Positions 61,519 to 64,000 of a DNA stretch of 64,000 bases are shown here, in pieces. The first letter of the stretch is position 1, and every line of letters starts with the position of its first letter. Both the position numbers and the translations under genes were made by a program. Source of the stretch: Erysipelotrichaceae bacterium (GTDB lineage Bacteria; Bacillota_I; Bacilli_A; Erysipelotrichales; Erysipelotrichaceae); the NCBI GenBank assembly GCA_024684175.1, contig JAIKXJ010000063.1, forward strand, positions 1 to 64,000, in the 5' to 3' direction. The notes beneath the pieces were generated by a model. That model had not been told where the DNA came from. It was given only the letters and a program-made list of their open reading frames with translations, and searched no databases.

Positions 61519-62452
61519 GTCGAAGCTCTCCTATGATCGAATCCAGATACATATCGAAGTCGAAGTCCTGAATATCTTCGACCCCCTCCCCTACGGTGAT
61601 GAATCTTACCGGCAGGCCGGTGATGTTTTTGATAGCGATGATGATGCCGCCTTTGGACGTACCGTCCATCTTTGTCAGGATGATACCGTTGAGATCCGTG
61701 ATCTCGTTGAACAGTTCCGCTTGCGAAAGACCGTTCTGTCCGGTGTTGGCATCTAAGACCAGCCAGGTATTGTGCGGCGCGCCTTCGATCTCTTTGGCGA
61801 CGACGCGGTGCATCTTTTCCAGTTCGGTCATGAGATTGATCTTGTTTTGCAGACGGCCCGCCGTATCACAGATCAAAATATCGATCTGCTGTTCCTTGGC
61901 ATAACGGCAGCCTTTCACTAAGACCGAACTGGGATCTTCGTTGTCCTTGCCGGTGATGCAGGGAATGTCTAAACGTTCAGCCCAAGCCTGTAACTGCTGC
62001 GTCGCTCCGGCTCGGAAGGTATCCCCGGCCACGACCGCGACCTTTTTGCCTTCCGCCTTATAGCGGTTTGCCAGCTTCGCGCAAGTCGAAGTCTTGCCCG
62101 AACCGTTGACTCCGACCATCAGAATGACCGTCGGCCCGTTCTCGTTGAAGACGACCTGCGTATCCGGTTTTTCAAAATATACTTCTCTGAATGTCTGCCC
62201 GAGGAAGTTCATGATATCCTTGGCAAACAGATAATAGTAATTCGAACAGGTCTCAAAGAACTTGTCGCAGATCAGCTCCGATGTGCGATAACCGATGTCC
62301 GCTTCGATCAGCGTGACCATTAGCTGTTCCATGAAATCCTCTTTGTTCTGCTTCTTGTTTTCCGTAACGAACTTTAATTTTTTTCCCAGAGAATCGTTCG
62401 TCTTGGCAAAACCGTGCAGATACTTGTTCTTATCCTTGGAAAACAGTCCCAT
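61508..62452 (-). CDS. ftsY: Signal recognition particle receptor FtsY
   Basis: A 314-aa SRP-receptor GTPase. A short N-terminal region without the long acidic A domain is followed by the NG domain: GVNGSGKTSTCAKLA, DTFRAGATQQLQAWA, DTAGRLQNK and TKMDGTSKGG. It targets membrane proteins with Ffh. Its start overlaps the smc stop. Confidence 0.95.
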   Translation of the reverse strand: MGLFSKDKNKYLHGFAKTNDSLGKKLKFVTENKKQNKEDFMEQLMVTLIEADIGYRTSELICDKFFETCSNYYYLFAKDIMNFLGQTFREVYFEKPDTQVVFNENGPTVILMVGVNGSGKTSTCAKLANRYKAEGKKVAVVAGDTFRAGATQQLQAWAERLDIPCITGKDNEDPSSVLVKGCRYAKEQQIDILICDTAGRLQNKINLMTELEKMHRVVAKEIEGAPHNTWLVLDANTGQNGLSQAELFNEITDLNGIILTKMDGTSKGGIIIAIKNITGLPVRFITVGEGVEDIQDFDFDMYLDSIIGELRHAS

Positions 62453-64000
62453 TATGCCTGTGCCTCAGCTTTCTGTTCCGGTTCCGCCATCTCGATGGCA
62501 TCCACCAGTTTGACTTTCAGCATCTGCGAAACACCTCGCTTCTGCATCGTGACACCAAACAGCGAATCACACTGTTCCATCGTGCCCGGACGGTGCGTGA
62601 TGATGATGAACTGCGAACGGTCGGCAAATTCTTTGACATACTTGGCGAAACGTTCGACGTTGGCGACATCCAGTGCCGATTCGATCTCATCGAAGACGAT
62701 CAGCGGTTCCGGACGGACTTTCAGGATCGTGAAAAGGACACAGATCGCGATCAGTGATTTTTCACCGCCGGAGAACAGACGGATGGATTTGACTGCCTTC
62801 CCCGGAGGCTGAACGTCGATATCGATGCCGGTATTCAAGATGTCATCCGGATCTTCCAGGACCAGTCTTGCCCTGCCGCCGCCGAAGAGTTTGGCGAACG
62901 TGGAAGGCAATTCCGCATTGATCGCATCGAAGGTTTTCTTGAATTGTTCTTTCATGATCTCATCCATCTCGTCGATCGCCGCAAGGATCTTGTCACGGGA
63001 CGCGATCAGATCGTCATAGTTTTTCTTCAGGAATTCATAACGTTCATTGACTTCGTCGAATTCCTCCGGAGCGGACATGTTGATGTTGCCTAAGTCCTGT
63101 ATCTCCTTACGTAATGCAATGACTTCTTCTTTGGCCGTTTCATCGATCTGAATGTCGTTGTTTTCCAGTGCGTATTCAAAAGTCATCTGGTATTCGGAAG
63201 CCAGACGTCCCAGATCGTTTTCCAGTTTGGTCTCCAGGACCGCCTTTGATGTATTGACATTGGCGATCGAGCTTCTCGTCTCATCGAGCTGACGGCGGAC
63301 CTGACGGATCTGCTGTTCCTTGCGGTCGATCTCGGCAGACAATTTCATGCGCTCGTCCCGACGCAGTTTCAAAGAAGTAGAATATTCGTCTTTCTTTGCG
63401 TAATTCTCCGACAGTTTAGCGATCAGCGTATCGGCAATGGATTCCTGCGAACCAGTCGGGGAGATCGATTCGAAATCAGCGACCAGTTTTTCATATTTTG
63501 CGCGTTTGGTATCGACGATCGGCTCAAGCTGTGCCATGGCGATCCTTTTTTCCGTCAGCTGACGCTCATAAGCATCTTTCTGTGCAGACAAAAGCGAGAA
63601 GTTTTTGCTTGCCAGTTCGTTTTCCGCCTTATAGGAGATCAGATCGGCTTCGATGCGGTTCAGTTCGGACTGGGCCGTGATCAAAGAGACTTCATTTTTG
63701 ACCTTGCCGCCGGTCATCGAACCGCCTTTATGGACGACTTCACCGTCCAATGTGACGATCTTGTATCCGTATTTCAAAAGCGCCGACAGCGTATTGGCGT
63801 TCTCCAATGAATCACAGACAAGTACATTGCCCAACAATGAAGCTTTGACCGGTTCATATTCATTTTCACAAGTGCAGAAATCATAAGCCGTTCCCAGATA
63901 ACCGTTGGTATTGTCGGCAATGATCTCATCTTCGTAGCGGATCATATGCGGCTTGCAGACGGTCAAAGGCAGGAAGGTCGCCCTGCCGGAGCGGTTCTTC
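62452..64000 (-). CDS. smc: Chromosome segregation ATPase SMC, C-terminal half (truncated by window)
   Basis: The frame is open to the window end; 515 codons are visible. The first residues (GRATFLPLTVCKPH) belong to the hinge. A coiled-coil arm follows, then the C-terminal ATPase lobe: signature LFSGGEKSLIAICVLF and Walker B LIVFDEIESALD, with THRPGTME after it. The Walker A half lies outside. Next to ftsY, as in Bacillus. Confidence 0.95.
   Translation of the reverse strand, partial: KNRSGRATFLPLTVCKPHMIRYEDEIIADNTNGYLGTAYDFCTCENEYEPVKASLLGNVLVCDSLENANTLSALLKYGYKIVTLDGEVVHKGGSMTGGKVKNEVSLITAQSELNRIEADLISYKAENELASKNFSLLSAQKDAYERQLTEKRIAMAQLEPIVDTKRAKYEKLVADFESISPTGSQESIADTLIAKLSENYAKKDEYSTSLKLRRDERMKLSAEIDRKEQQIRQVRRQLDETRSSIANVNTSKAVLETKLENDLGRLASEYQMTFEYALENNDIQIDETAKEEVIALRKEIQDLGNINMSAPEEFDEVNERYEFLKKNYDDLIASRDKILAAIDEMDEIMKEQFKKTFDAINAELPSTFAKLFGGGRARLVLEDPDDILNTGIDIDVQPPGKAVKSIRLFSGGEKSLIAICVLFTILKVRPEPLIVFDEIESALDVANVERFAKYVKEFADRSQFIIITHRPGTMEQCDSLFGVTMQKRGVSQMLKVKLVDAIEMAEPEQKAEAQA

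Overview
The window looks like chromosomal housekeeping DNA of a Bacillota (Firmicutes) bacterium, most probably from Erysipelotrichia or a near relative. That placement is an inference from gene content and order: gpsB followed by a type B RNase P RNA, recU-pbp1A, sufCDSUB, priA-rsmB-rlmN-prpC-prkC-rpe with rpmB close by, infC-rpmI-rplT, nusB-xseA-xseB-ispA-recN and smc-ftsY-ylxM. UGA is used as a stop codon, so the standard code applies. I see no prophage, insertion sequence, CRISPR array or plasmid gene. Both ends cut through genes: a Ca2+-type P-ATPase on the left and smc on the right.

Layout. 1-5.7 kb: cation ATPase, then a divergent pair (ttcA-like and truB), a short RibF-like protein, an RsmF-like methyltransferase and an Asp23-family protein. 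5.7-9.4 kb (minus): PBP1A and RecU. 9.4-14.3 kb: gpsB, rnpB, pgsA, recA, rny, ymdB. 14.3-16.6 kb (minus): HIT protein and two PrsA-like secreted-protein folding factors. 16.7-21.3 kb: complete SUF iron-sulfur operon. 21.3-28.8 kb: priA, two RNA methyltransferases and the PP2C/PASTA-kinase pair. 29-33.3 kb: rpmB, an FtsA-like protein, ftsZ and a CNNM/CBS transporter. 33.3-41.8 kb: RNA-modification enzymes, a degenerate MurE-like protein, deoC, rpsU, a sugar kinase, phoH, rdgB, a probable Lit transacylase, trmL and a phosphoesterase. 41.8-44.4 kb (minus): an amino-acid ABC importer behind a lysine riboswitch. 44.4-45.9 kb: attenuated infC-rpmI-rplT operon and tRNA-Glu. 45.9-48.5 kb (minus): hypA, hypB, gltX. 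48.6-58.5 kb: lipoprotein peptidase, pseudouridine synthase, rhomboid, dCMP deaminase, nusB/xse/ispA/recN/xerD and a deoxyribosyltransferase. 58.6-64 kb (minus): HU, a DHH phosphoesterase, acetate kinase, ylxM, ftsY, smc.

The most unusual signal is in the gene starts rather than in any one gene. At ten genes a consensus -10 box ends exactly 6 nt before the start codon, and at three more 7 or 8 nt before, with no Shine-Dalgarno site. This predicts widespread leaderless mRNAs next to ordinary SD-led operons. Terminators are also packed tightly: several hairpins carry the stop codon of the gene in their loop, and in three places terminator, promoter and leaderless start fit in about 40 bp. Other points of interest are a lysine riboswitch that assigns the substrate of an importer, an AUA start for infC, a MurE-like protein without its P-loop lysine, a RibF without a flavokinase domain, and hypAB without a hydrogenase.
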